Positions 8,742 through 16,183 of a DNA stretch of 64,000 bases are shown in pieces. Made by a program: the position numbers and the translations under genes. Where the stretch lies: positions 1-64,000 of the forward strand of contig JAXLRT010000015.1 of assembly GCA_046330955.1 (NCBI GenBank), in the 5' to 3' direction. Within the stretch, counting starts at the first letter, position 1, and every line of letters starts with the position of its first letter. This stretch comes from JADJPO01 sp046330955 (lineage in GTDB: Bacteria; Actinomycetota; Actinomycetes; Actinomycetales; Kineosporiaceae). Under the pieces are notes generated by a model, which worked only from the letters and a program-made list of their open reading frames with translations, made no database searches and had not been told where the DNA came from.

Positions 8742-9883
8742 CCCCTACCGACCTCGACCACGCCGCCCACGCCTCGCACGTCGTCTCGGCGCACGGAGTG
8801 ACGCCTCGCCTGGTCACCGCCCTGCAATCGGCGACCGGCCACCCGTGCGTGTCCCTGCTGCTCACCACGACCCCGGCGCCCCGCATGCTGGGTGAGGATG
8901 CGGCCCGACTGCAGGGCCTGCTGCGCGAGGCCGAACGCCGGCTGGTGGAGGCCGAGGCCCTGCCCGGGGTGCGCTCGACGGTGCTGAACCCGTTGCGCGA
9001 GTTGGTCGAGGGCGCCTGCCGCGGCCCGGCCGGCGAGGCGCTGGCGATCTTCGCGTCGGCCGCCGTCCACTCCGTGGTGCACCTGGACCTGCCGGTGGTG
9101 GATCGGGTCGTCGTCGACCCCACCTTCGCCACCCGCGACCTGGTGCGATCGCTGCACCGCACGCCGCGCCACGTCGTCCTGGCGTTGAGCGCCCACGAGG
9201 CCCGGCTGTTCGACGGCATCGGCGCCCGGCTGCACCCGGCGCAGACCCGGGCCTTCCCCTTGACCGCCGAGCAGGACGAGCGGGGGCGAGGCCGGGGTGG
9301 ACCCCGTTCCGGCCGGCCCGCCGGCGCCGAGGAGCGCAAGGCCTTCCTCCGGCAGGTCGACCGCGCTCTGGGCGCCTACCTGCGGATTCACCCGGCGCCC
9401 CTGGTGCTGGTGGGCACCGAGCGGGTGGTGGGCGATTTCCGTCGGATGTCGGCCAACCTGGGCCGGCTGGCCGGGTGGGTGCCCGGCAGCCTGGTCACCG
9501 CACCCACGGCCGAGCTGGTGCCCCGGATCCGGGTGGTGCTCGAGCAGTACCTGCTGTCCCGGCACCAGGAGGCGATCGAGCTGCTGCACCGCCGGGTCGG
9601 TGAGGGGCGGGTGGCCTCGGGCATCCAGGCGGCCTGGCGCGCCGCGCACGCCGAGCGGCCCGAGATGCTCGTGGTCGAGGAGAGCTACGTCCACCCGGCA
9701 CGACTCGGCCCCGACGACACGGTGATCGACCCGGAGCCGCACGACCTGGACGCACCCGACGTGATCGATGACCTGGTGGACGAGCTGATCGAGGCGGTGC
9801 TCCGTCGGGGCGGCTGGGTGGCCTTCGCCGGGGACGACGCGCTGTCGGCCCACGGCCGGGTGGCGCTGTCGCTGCGTCGCTGA
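8738..9883 (+). CDS. baeRF family protein (bacterial archaeo-eukaryotic release-factor-like)
   Basis: A 381-residue soluble protein resembling the baeRF3 group. The N-terminal part VSLLLTTTPAPRMLGEDAAR, the middle VVLALSAHEARLFDGIGARL strand-turn and the later LVLVGTERVVGDFRRMS block, followed by a helical AIELLHRRVGEGRVASGIQ region, fit the eRF1 domain 2/3-like and L7Ae-like fold. The family is predicted to act at the ribosome or on RNA, but biochemical proof is scarce. The start codon overlaps the terC stop by 4 nt, so it is co-translated under the Mn2+ riboswitch. There is an RGRGRGG linker near residue 190. No GGQ motif is visible, so it is probably not a classical peptide-release factor. 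Confidence 0.75.
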   Translation: MTPTDLDHAAHASHVVSAHGVTPRLVTALQSATGHPCVSLLLTTTPAPRMLGEDAARLQGLLREAERRLVEAEALPGVRSTVLNPLRELVEGACRGPAGEALAIFASAAVHSVVHLDLPVVDRVVVDPTFATRDLVRSLHRTPRHVVLALSAHEARLFDGIGARLHPAQTRAFPLTAEQDERGRGRGGPRSGRPAGAEERKAFLRQVDRALGAYLRIHPAPLVLVGTERVVGDFRRMSANLGRLAGWVPGSLVTAPTAELVPRIRVVLEQYLLSRHQEAIELLHRRVGEGRVASGIQAAWRAAHAERPEMLVVEESYVHPARLGPDDTVIDPEPHDLDAPDVIDDLVDELIEAVLRRGGWVAFAGDDALSAHGRVALSLRR

Positions 9884-9974
9884 CCAGGTCTGGTGTCACG
9901 CCGAACCCAGCAGTTGGCGGATTCCTGCCCGAATTCGGGCAGATTCTTGGTGTGATGTCGCTCGATGATGCAGA

Positions 9975-10244
9975 GTGGATCGAGTGTTGACCCCCGAGCT
10001 CGTCGACCGCATCGCGGCCACCACCGGTTTGACCGCCGGTGAGGCAGCGCGCGTCATCGACGACGTCCTGGCGTACTACCGCGAGGACGTCGAGGGGTAC
10101 GTCCGGCGGCGCCATGCGCATCTGCAAGCGCACGGCGTCCGCAACGACCAGGCCTTCTCGCTGATCGCCGAGGAGCTGACCCACCGCCTGGTCGCCCCAC
10201 CGACCCTGTCGCTGCGCCAACTGCGCCGCATCGTCTACGGCTGA
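9975..10244 (+). CDS. Small helical protein of unknown function upstream of glmS
   Basis: 89 residues if GTG 9975 is used. GTG 9984 or TTG 9987 are alternatives, and no strong ribosome site separates them. Predicted helices include LVDRIAATTGLTAGEAARVI, then DDVLAYYREDVEGYVRRRHA, and a conserved-looking end LSLRQLRRIVYG. There is no signal peptide or membrane span. The gene ends 31 nt before glmS on the same strand and may be cotranscribed with it. I do not recognise a named family. Confidence 0.6.
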   Translation: MDRVLTPELVDRIAATTGLTAGEAARVIDDVLAYYREDVEGYVRRRHAHLQAHGVRNDQAFSLIAEELTHRLVAPPTLSLRQLRRIVYG

Positions 10245-10275
10245 CATCGTCCACGGCTGAGGAGCCAACCCCCAC

Positions 10276-12141
10276 ATGTGCGGAATCGTCGGATACATCG
10301 GCACCCAGAACGCCACTCCGCTGCTCATCGAGGGCCTGATGCGCCTGGAGTACCGCGGCTACGACTCGGCCGGGCTGGCCGTGCTGACCGGCGGCAAGGG
10401 CGCGCCCAAGAGCGATCAGGCAGCGGAGATCACCACGGTGCGCCGGGTGGGCCGGGTGCGCGACCTGGCGGGCGCCGTCCCCAAGCGGTTGAGCGGGGTG
10501 GCCGGCATCGGGCACACCCGCTGGGCCACGCACGGGCCGGCGACCGAGCCGAACGCGCACCCGCACGCCAGTGCGGACGGCCGGATCAGTGTGGTGCACA
10601 ACGGGATCATCGACAACGCGCCGCAGCTGCGGGCGCGGCTCGAGAAGGACGGCGTGCCGCTGGCCTCCGACACCGACACCGAGGTGATCGCCCACCTGAT
10701 CGCCCGGTCGAGTGCGGACACGCTCGAGGGCAAGGTGCTCGACGCGTTGTCGAAGATCGAGGGCACGTACGCGATCGCCGTCCTCGACGCGGCCCACCCC
10801 GACCGGATCGTGGTGGCGCGCAACGGGTCCCCGCTGATCCTGGGGGTGGGCGCGAAGGAGATGTTCGTCGCCAGTGACGTGTCGGCCCTGGTGCGGCACA
10901 CCACCTCGGTGATCCACCTGCACGACGGCGAGCTGGCCTCGGTGAGCGCGGCGGGGTATCGCACGTTCTCGCGCGAGAGCGACGACACCCATCGTGAGCC
11001 GGTCGAGATCGATGTCGAGGCAGGCGATCTGGAGCTCGCCGGGTATGCGCACTTCATGGCCAAGGAGATCCACGAGCAGCCGGACGCCGCGGCCGCCGTG
11101 ATGCGCGGCCGGATCGACGAGCGGTTCGGGACGGCGCGGTTGGACGGGCTCAACCTCGGCCCGCGCGAGCTGCGGGCGTTCCGCCGGGTGAAGATCCTCG
11201 GCTGCGGGTCGGCGTACTACGTGGGCCAGATGGGCGCCTCGATGATCGAGGAGCTGGCGCGCATTCCCGCGGACGCCGAGCCGGCCTCGGAGTTCCGCTA
11301 CCGCAACCCGATCATCGAGCCGGACACGCTGTACGTCGTGGTGTCCCAGTCGGGTGAGACCGCCGACACCGCCTTCGCCGTGGCCGAGATCAAGCGCAAG
11401 GGCGGCACTGTGCTCGGCGTGGTCAACGTGGTCGGCTCGACCATCGCCCGCGAGGTGGACGGCGGCATCTACCTGCACGCCGGCCCGGAGGTCGCGGTGG
11501 CCTCGACCAAGGCGCTGACCACCATGGCCATCGCCTTCGCGCTGCTGGCGTTGCTGCTCGGGCGGGTGCGCGACCTGTCGGTGGCCGACGGGCAGCGGAT
11601 CATCGCCGGGCTGCGGCGGATCCCGGAGCAGATCCGCGAGGTGCTGGCGGGCGAGGCGCAGCTGGCCGATGTGGCCAAGAGCCTGGCCGAGGCCCAGAGC
11701 TGCTTCTTCATCGGGCGGGTGCGCGGTTACCCGGTGGCGCGCGAGGGGGCGCAGAAGCTCAAGGAGGTCAGCTACATCCACGCCGAGGCCTACCAGACCA
11801 GCGAGCTCAAGCACGGCCCGCTGGCGCTGATCAGCCCCGAGATGCCGACCGTCGCGCTGATCCCGGACGACGAGCTCACCGACCGCAATCTCGCTGCCGC
11901 CGAACAGGTCCTGGCCCGGCGCGGCCCGCTGGTCGCGATCACCCACCCCGGCGTGGACGTCGCCGGCCTGGGCTCGGAGGAGCACCACCTGCCCACGGTC
12001 GTCGTCCCCAAGAACGAACCCGAACTCGACCCGATCCTGCTGACCATCCCCCTGCAGGTCATCGCCTACCACGCCGCCCTGAACCGAGGCCTCGACATCG
12101 ACAAGCCGAGAAACCTAGCCAAATCCGTCACCGTCGAGTAG
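10276..12141 (+). CDS. glmS: Glutamine-fructose-6-phosphate aminotransferase (isomerizing)
   Basis: 621 residues, full length for GlmS, which makes glucosamine-6-phosphate from fructose-6-phosphate and glutamine for cell wall and mycothiol synthesis. MCGIVGYIG exposes the N-terminal Cys nucleophile of the class II amidotransferase domain (1-230), with GIGHTRWATHG and HNGIIDNAPQLR as further glutaminase motifs. Two SIS domains follow: KILGCGSAYYVGQMGAS and VSQSGETADTAFA in the first, and FIGRVRGYPVAREGAQKLKE in the second. The conserved tail KPRNLAKSVTVE is intact. No glmS ribozyme is visible upstream. The stop codon is followed after only 4 nt by the poly-C tract. Confidence 0.97.
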   Translation: MCGIVGYIGTQNATPLLIEGLMRLEYRGYDSAGLAVLTGGKGAPKSDQAAEITTVRRVGRVRDLAGAVPKRLSGVAGIGHTRWATHGPATEPNAHPHASADGRISVVHNGIIDNAPQLRARLEKDGVPLASDTDTEVIAHLIARSSADTLEGKVLDALSKIEGTYAIAVLDAAHPDRIVVARNGSPLILGVGAKEMFVASDVSALVRHTTSVIHLHDGELASVSAAGYRTFSRESDDTHREPVEIDVEAGDLELAGYAHFMAKEIHEQPDAAAAVMRGRIDERFGTARLDGLNLGPRELRAFRRVKILGCGSAYYVGQMGASMIEELARIPADAEPASEFRYRNPIIEPDTLYVVVSQSGETADTAFAVAEIKRKGGTVLGVVNVVGSTIAREVDGGIYLHAGPEVAVASTKALTTMAIAFALLALLLGRVRDLSVADGQRIIAGLRRIPEQIREVLAGEAQLADVAKSLAEAQSCFFIGRVRGYPVAREGAQKLKEVSYIHAEAYQTSELKHGPLALISPEMPTVALIPDDELTDRNLAAAEQVLARRGPLVAITHPGVDVAGLGSEEHHLPTVVVPKNEPELDPILLTIPLQVIAYHAALNRGLDIDKPRNLAKSVTVE

Positions 12142-12145
12142 GGCG

Positions 12146-12210
12146 CCCCCCCCCCCCCCCCCCCCCCACCCCCCCCCCCCCCCCCCCCCCCCCCCCACCC
12201 ACCCCCACCC
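12146..12210. repeat. Poly-C tract immediately after glmS
   Basis: The run reads C22 (12146-12167), A, C28 (12169-12196), A, CCC, A, CCCCC, A, CCC. It starts 5 nt after the glmS stop. The other strand would be G-runs able to form quadruplexes. Such length is unusual even in a high-GC genome. It may partly reflect assembly or sequencing slippage, so the exact count is unreliable. Confidence 0.85.
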
Positions 12211-12262
12211 TTGGTGTCCCACCTTCGTGCGCCTCACCGGCCGCCGGCCACGAGTACCCGAA

Positions 12263-12514
12263 CTATGGCTTGACGAAGACGGCGCGCGGGTCGCCGGCGG
12301 TCAGGACGATGTCCTTCCCGTGCTCGACGATGCGCAGCGGGGAGATCTCGACATGTTCACGGAGGGCTTGGCTCACCGTTGCGGCGCCGCCGTTCTCGAC
12401 CCGCCCACCGACCAGGGTCGTGCCCTTCTCGACATAGATCGGGCCGCCGTCATATCGGCTGTCGGGGTGCAAGATCAGAAGTACGTGGGGTCGTTGACGA
12501 TGGGCTCCATCCAC
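12263..12514 (-). pseudogene. Possible remnant of an unidentified protein
   Basis: An 83-codon frame with good protein-like composition: IYVEKGTTLVGGRVENGGAA then VSQALREHVEISPLRIVEHG and DIVLTAGDPRAVFVKP at the end. Its apparent upstream part lies in another frame (VDIGKSQMWMEPIVNDPTYF, about 12539-12480), so a frameshift around 12480 is likely. No ribosome site precedes the first ATG. I do not recognise the family. About 300 nt further right (12515-12820) I see no other gene. Confidence 0.35.
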
Positions 12515-12821
12515 ATTTGGCTCTTCCCGATGTCGACGCGCTCAGGGCACATGGCGCCCGAGGCGGCCCATGGCAGCGACTACTCACCAGCGGGCACCTG
12601 ATGAGCTCGAGGATGCATGCCACCTACCGGGCGATCATGCTGGCGGACCTGACCGGCGCGCGCAGTCCACCCGATGGCGGCAGGTCGCTGCACCACAGGT
12701 TCCCAGACTTCCTCTCGGCTCTTGCCACCGCTCACCGCCCCGGCCGCAGACGACTGCTCCGATCTTCATGCCGACACGAAACCCCTTCAGCAACAAGGAC
12801 ATTCGATCGATCAGATCTAGC

Positions 12822-12841
12822 ACTCGAACAGTTGTTCGAGT
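12822..12841 (+). promoter_or_regulatory. LexA-type SOS box
   Basis: ACTCGAACAGTTGTTCGAGT is a perfect palindrome (9-bp arms, 2-nt centre) and contains TCGAAC-N4-GTTCGA, the Gram-positive/actinobacterial LexA operator consensus. It ends 11 nt before the ATG at 12853. TAAACT at 12841-12846 could be a -10 box, giving a nearly leaderless mRNA that LexA would block. Confidence 0.82.
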
Positions 12842-12852
12842 AAACTGAGGGC

Positions 12853-13407
12853 ATGTTCACGCCCGACCTGCTGCACGACACCGACGCCGAGATCGCTCGG
12901 CTCGGGGTCGAGAACGACGCGTTGCGGGCGCAGGTCGACTCCTTGTCAAGCGAGAACCACACGTTGCGCGAACAGGCTGTGAGCCACGAGTCTCGGCTGT
13001 CGGCGCGGGATGCGGTGTGGAGCTGGTTCGGGGACGGTGGGCCGGAGAACGAGGACGACCGGGATGCGGTGGCGGGAAGGATCTGTCGGACGTTCCTGAA
13101 GCCGGGCAAGGTCGAGCCGTCGCTGGTGACCGTGGCTGCGGTGACGTTGGCGCAGTCGCAGCCATCGGGACTCAGTGACGCGGAGGTGGTCTCGGCGGCG
13201 GTGGCGTGTCGGCAGGCGATCACCCACATCGAGCTGACGCAGGCGCAGCTGACTCGGGAACTGGCGTGGCGGTATCAGGCGCGGCACCCGCAGGAGCTGG
13301 ATCTCAGTCTGGAGACGAAGCTGCCGGAGTGGGTTCGTGACCCGGAGGAGCGTGCGTTGACGGCGGCGATCGAGGAGGTCGCGTCGGTCGCACGCGGTGA
13401 TCGCTGA
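12853..13407 (+). CDS. SOS-box-controlled coiled-coil protein, possibly DUF222/HNH-related
   Basis: 184 residues. The N-terminus is a clear coiled coil (heptads through EIARLGVENDALRAQVDSLS and ENHTLREQAVSHESRL, about 12-50). The middle LSDAEVVSAAVACRQAITHI and ELTQAQLTRELAWRYQAR region resembles the helical DUF222 segment found before HNH nuclease domains in actinobacterial REP13E12-type proteins. No HNH motif is present, so it is either a shortened relative or unrelated. GAGG (12847-12850) is very close to the ATG. The SOS box immediately upstream predicts DNA-damage induction. Function otherwise unknown. Confidence 0.6.
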   Translation: MFTPDLLHDTDAEIARLGVENDALRAQVDSLSSENHTLREQAVSHESRLSARDAVWSWFGDGGPENEDDRDAVAGRICRTFLKPGKVEPSLVTVAAVTLAQSQPSGLSDAEVVSAAVACRQAITHIELTQAQLTRELAWRYQARHPQELDLSLETKLPEWVRDPEERALTAAIEEVASVARGDR

Positions 13408-13430
13408 CCGTCTGTCGTCGCAGTGCCTGA

Positions 13431-13841
13431 TCAACCGATCAGCCGGACGTCGAGTGCATCGGGAGCAGCCTTCGCCAGCCGGGCGTCGGCGGTGACCAGG
13501 CATGCCTCGAGTGCCTGGGCCAGCGCGACATAGGTCGCGTCGTACGAGCTGAGGTTGTGGCGCAGCCCCCACACCGCAGGTGTGAGGGGCCGTGCGTCCC
13601 ACAGGTGCAGCGGCATCTCCACGAGGTCGTGGCACGCGGTGAGGCCTCGACCAGGTTCGAGATGCCCACCCAAGGTCCAGCCGCGGATCACGGACATGGT
13701 CTCGGTGATGATCAGGTGGGGTGCGTGCAGGTCATCCAGCTGAGCGAGCTGTTCGGCAACCTGTTCGCCCCGGTCGGTGCCGAGCAAGTACTCGGCCAGT
13801 GCCGAGGCATCGAGCACGGCGAGGGCGCCCGTCGTGCTCAT
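13431..13841 (-). CDS. vapC: VapC-family PIN-domain ribonuclease toxin
   Basis: 136 residues with the PIN-domain acidic set. LDASALAEYLLG near the N-terminus gives the first Asp, LIITETMSVIR (about 44-54) gives the Glu, and SSYDATYVALAQALEACLVT gives the later Asp, followed by ADARLAKAAPD. PIN toxins of this family cut RNA in a Mg2+-dependent way. The start codon overlaps the upstream antitoxin stop by 4 nt, the normal arrangement of type II toxin-antitoxin operons. All active-site acids are present, so the toxin appears intact. Confidence 0.88.
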   Translation of the reverse strand: MSTTGALAVLDASALAEYLLGTDRGEQVAEQLAQLDDLHAPHLIITETMSVIRGWTLGGHLEPGRGLTACHDLVEMPLHLWDARPLTPAVWGLRHNLSSYDATYVALAQALEACLVTADARLAKAAPDALDVRLIG

Positions 13842-14062
13842 CGGGCGGCGCGCTCGTCCCGCAGGATCTCGGCGGCCGGCGGCAGGTCGGCTCGACCCAA
13901 CCGGGCGATCCGCGCCGTCACCTCCGCCACGGTGGGTCGCTCGGCGAGTCGCGTCACTTCGGTCAGCAGGAACTCGCTCAAGCTCATGCCTGCCGCCGCG
14001 GCTCGCGCCTTGAGTGCCCGGCTGGTCTGCTCAGGAACATTGCGAATCTGCATGGTAGGCAT
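13838..14062 (-). CDS. vapB: VapB/FitA-type ribbon-helix-helix antitoxin
   Basis: About 74 residues from ATG 14062 (ATG 14053, starting MQIRNVPEQ, is also possible). MQIRNVPEQTSRALKARAAA and AAGMSLSEFLLTEVTRLAE form an Arc/FitA-like ribbon-helix-helix DNA-binding domain. The C-terminal arm (LGRADLPPAAEILRDERAAR) is the part that would wrap the VapC active site. There is no clear ribosome site, so the mRNA may be leaderless. The gene overlaps vapC by ATGA. A palindrome at 14067-14082 just upstream is a plausible autoregulatory operator. Confidence 0.85.
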   Translation of the reverse strand: MPTMQIRNVPEQTSRALKARAAAAGMSLSEFLLTEVTRLAERPTVAEVTARIARLGRADLPPAAEILRDERAAR

Positions 14063-14066
14063 GCAC

Positions 14067-14082
14067 AAAGCATACCTGCTTT
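14067..14082 (-). promoter_or_regulatory. Candidate VapBC operator palindrome
   Basis: AAAGCATACCTGCTTT has perfect 6-bp arms (AAAGCA/TGCTTT) around TACC and lies 5 nt upstream of the vapB start, next to the AT-rich TATATG stretch that may form the -10 region. Ribbon-helix-helix antitoxins usually repress their own promoters at such short palindromes. Confidence 0.45.
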
Positions 14083-14120
14083 CACATATACATGCTCGCG
14101 ATGGGAGCTAGCCTGGCCGG

Positions 14121-14462
14121 ATGGTGCTGGAGCAGGTGGAGCTCGTTGTGTCCGGCGGGCACAAGGCCGCCTTCGAGGCGGCCTTGTGCGAGGTGCGGCA
14201 ACGGGTGTTCGCCTCGCCCGGGTTCCGCGGATTCACCGTGGCCCAGGGCCTGCAGGACCACCCCGTCAGCTATCTGGTGCAGGTGCGCTGGGAGACGGCC
14301 GACGAACTGACCGCGCACCTCGACTCCCGCTTCGAGCGCTGCTGGGCCCCCGTCGAGCCGTACCTCGCCGGGACGCCACGAGTGCGGCACTACGTCGAGC
14401 GCCCCGGGCTGGACCTGAACGGCCCCGGCGTGATCACGGACCTGACCTGGCTCACCTCGTGA
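14121..14462 (+). CDS. Antibiotic biosynthesis monooxygenase (ABM) domain protein
   Basis: 113 residues. The pattern LEQVELVVSGGHKAAFEAAL, then ASPGFRGFTVAQGLQDHP and SYLVQVRWETADELTAHL, fits the dimeric alpha/beta ABM ferredoxin-like fold: N-terminal strand, long helix, FRGF turn, VRW strand. Members range from heme-degrading enzymes to quinone-forming monooxygenases, and no specific substrate can be inferred. The stop overlaps the ilvA start (GTGA), so the two are probably translated together. Confidence 0.75.
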   Translation: MVLEQVELVVSGGHKAAFEAALCEVRQRVFASPGFRGFTVAQGLQDHPVSYLVQVRWETADELTAHLDSRFERCWAPVEPYLAGTPRVRHYVERPGLDLNGPGVITDLTWLTS

Positions 14463-16024
14463 CGCCCAACCCCCCGATGGACGACGTCGCGATGGACGAC
14501 GTCGCGACGCCGTATCTCAAGCGCATTCTCACCGCCCGGGTCTACGACGTCGTCGACGAGACCCCGCTGGACGCCGCGCCGGTGCTGAGCGAGCGCCTCG
14601 GCCACACCGTGCTGCTCAAGCGCGAGGACCTGCAGCCGGTGTTCTCGTTCAAGATCCGCGGCGCCTACAACAAGATGGCCCAGCTGCCGCCCGACGCCCT
14701 GGCCAAGGGCGTCATCGCCGCCAGCGCCGGCAACCACGCCCAAGGTGTCGCCATGGCCGCCCGCCGCCTCGGCTGCAGCGCGGTGATCGTCATGCCGACC
14801 ACCACCCCCGAGCTGAAGATCGAGGCGGTGCGCGCCGGCGGTGCCGAGGTGGTGCTGCACGGCGAGTCCTACAGCGACAGCTACGCGCACGCCGTCCGGT
14901 TGATGACCGAGCGCGGCCTGACCTTCGTGCACCCGTTCGACGATCCGGACGTGATCGCCGGCCAGGGCACCATCGGCATGGAGATCCTGCGCCAGCACAC
15001 CGGCCCCCTGGACGCCGTGTTCGTCGCGGTCGGCGGCGGCGGCCTGATCAGCGGCATCGCGGCCTACATCAAGGCGTTACGGCCCGACGTCCGCATCATC
15101 GGGGTGCAGACCGACGACTCCGACGCCATGGCGCAATCGGTCGAGGCCGGCCATCGCATCGAGCTCGACAACGTCGGGCTGTTCAGCGACGGCACCGCCG
15201 TCCGCCTCGTCGGGCAGGAGACGTTCCGGCTGGCCAGAGCCCTGGTCGACGAGTTCGTGCGGGTCGACACCGACGCCGTGTGCGCGGCCATCAAGGACGT
15301 CTTCACCGACACCCGCGCCATCCTGGAACCCGCTGGGGCACTGGCGGTTGCGGGCCTCAAGGCCTACGCCGTACGGCAGGGACGGCACGCCACCCAGGGC
15401 GAGACCTACGTCGCCGTGGCCTGCGGCGCCAACATGAACTTCGACCGGTTGCGCTTCGTCAGCGAGCGGGCCGAGATCGGCGAGCAGCGCGAGGCGGTGT
15501 TCGCGGTCAGCATCCCCGAGCAGCGCGGCAGCTTCCGGCGGTTCCTGGCCACCATCGGGCCGGGCCGGGCGATCACCGAGTTCACCTACCGGATCGCCGA
15601 TGAGGTCGCCGCGCACGTCTTCGTCGGGCTGCAGGTGCGCGACCGCACCGAGGCCAGCGAGATCGCGACGGCCTTCAGCGACGCCGGGCTGAGAGCCCTG
15701 GACCTGACCGACGACGAGCTCGCCAAGCTGCACCTGCGCCACCTGGTGGGCGGGCGCACCCCGCTGGCCGCCGAGGAGCGGCTCTACCGGTTCGAGTTCC
15801 CCGAGCGCCCGGGCGCGCTGCTCCGGTTCCTGGCGGCAATGTCGCCGGCCTGGAACATCTCGCTGTTCCACTACCGCAACCACGGCAGCGACGTCGGTCG
15901 GGTGCTGGTCGGCATGCAGGTGCCGGACGACGACCGCGCGGCGTTCGAGGACTTCCTCGCCCAGGTGGGGTATCGGTTCGCCGAGGAGACCGACCACCCC
16001 GCATACCACCTGTTCCTGCGCTGA
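14459..16024 (+). CDS. ilvA: Threonine ammonia-lyase (threonine dehydratase), biosynthetic form
   Basis: 521 residues from GTG 14459. This PLP enzyme deaminates threonine to 2-oxobutanoate for isoleucine synthesis. The catalytic part contains SFKIRGAYNKM (PLP Lys), ASAGNHAQGVA and VAVGGGGLISGI (Gly-rich phosphate loop). Two ACT-like regulatory domains follow (about 330-425 and 425-521; FSVSIPEQRGSFRRF-type and YRFEFPERPGALLRF motifs), the layout of the allosteric, isoleucine-inhibited biosynthetic type. A 15-bp tandem duplication at the 5' end (14476-14505) repeats MDDVA, so the true start may be GTG 14459 or ATG 14477. Confidence 0.93.
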   Translation: MTPNPPMDDVAMDDVATPYLKRILTARVYDVVDETPLDAAPVLSERLGHTVLLKREDLQPVFSFKIRGAYNKMAQLPPDALAKGVIAASAGNHAQGVAMAARRLGCSAVIVMPTTTPELKIEAVRAGGAEVVLHGESYSDSYAHAVRLMTERGLTFVHPFDDPDVIAGQGTIGMEILRQHTGPLDAVFVAVGGGGLISGIAAYIKALRPDVRIIGVQTDDSDAMAQSVEAGHRIELDNVGLFSDGTAVRLVGQETFRLARALVDEFVRVDTDAVCAAIKDVFTDTRAILEPAGALAVAGLKAYAVRQGRHATQGETYVAVACGANMNFDRLRFVSERAEIGEQREAVFAVSIPEQRGSFRRFLATIGPGRAITEFTYRIADEVAAHVFVGLQVRDRTEASEIATAFSDAGLRALDLTDDELAKLHLRHLVGGRTPLAAEERLYRFEFPERPGALLRFLAAMSPAWNISLFHYRNHGSDVGRVLVGMQVPDDDRAAFEDFLAQVGYRFAEETDHPAYHLFLR

Positions 16025-16183
16025 CCCGGTTGCGTTGACCACCGATCGGCCAAACGTCCCACGGACTGCGCTTCCGCTTGTCCGATCTTGCCCCTGGGTG
16101 ACAGGAATCCATGCATTCTCCTGCGCAGCCCGGACGAGAAGTGGTTGATTGAGGCCGTCTGAGATCAACCGCAGGGGGCTCCG

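Noticed and set aside
10245..10275. glmS ribozyme
   Set aside because: The space before glmS is only 31 nt and shows none of the conserved ribozyme core.
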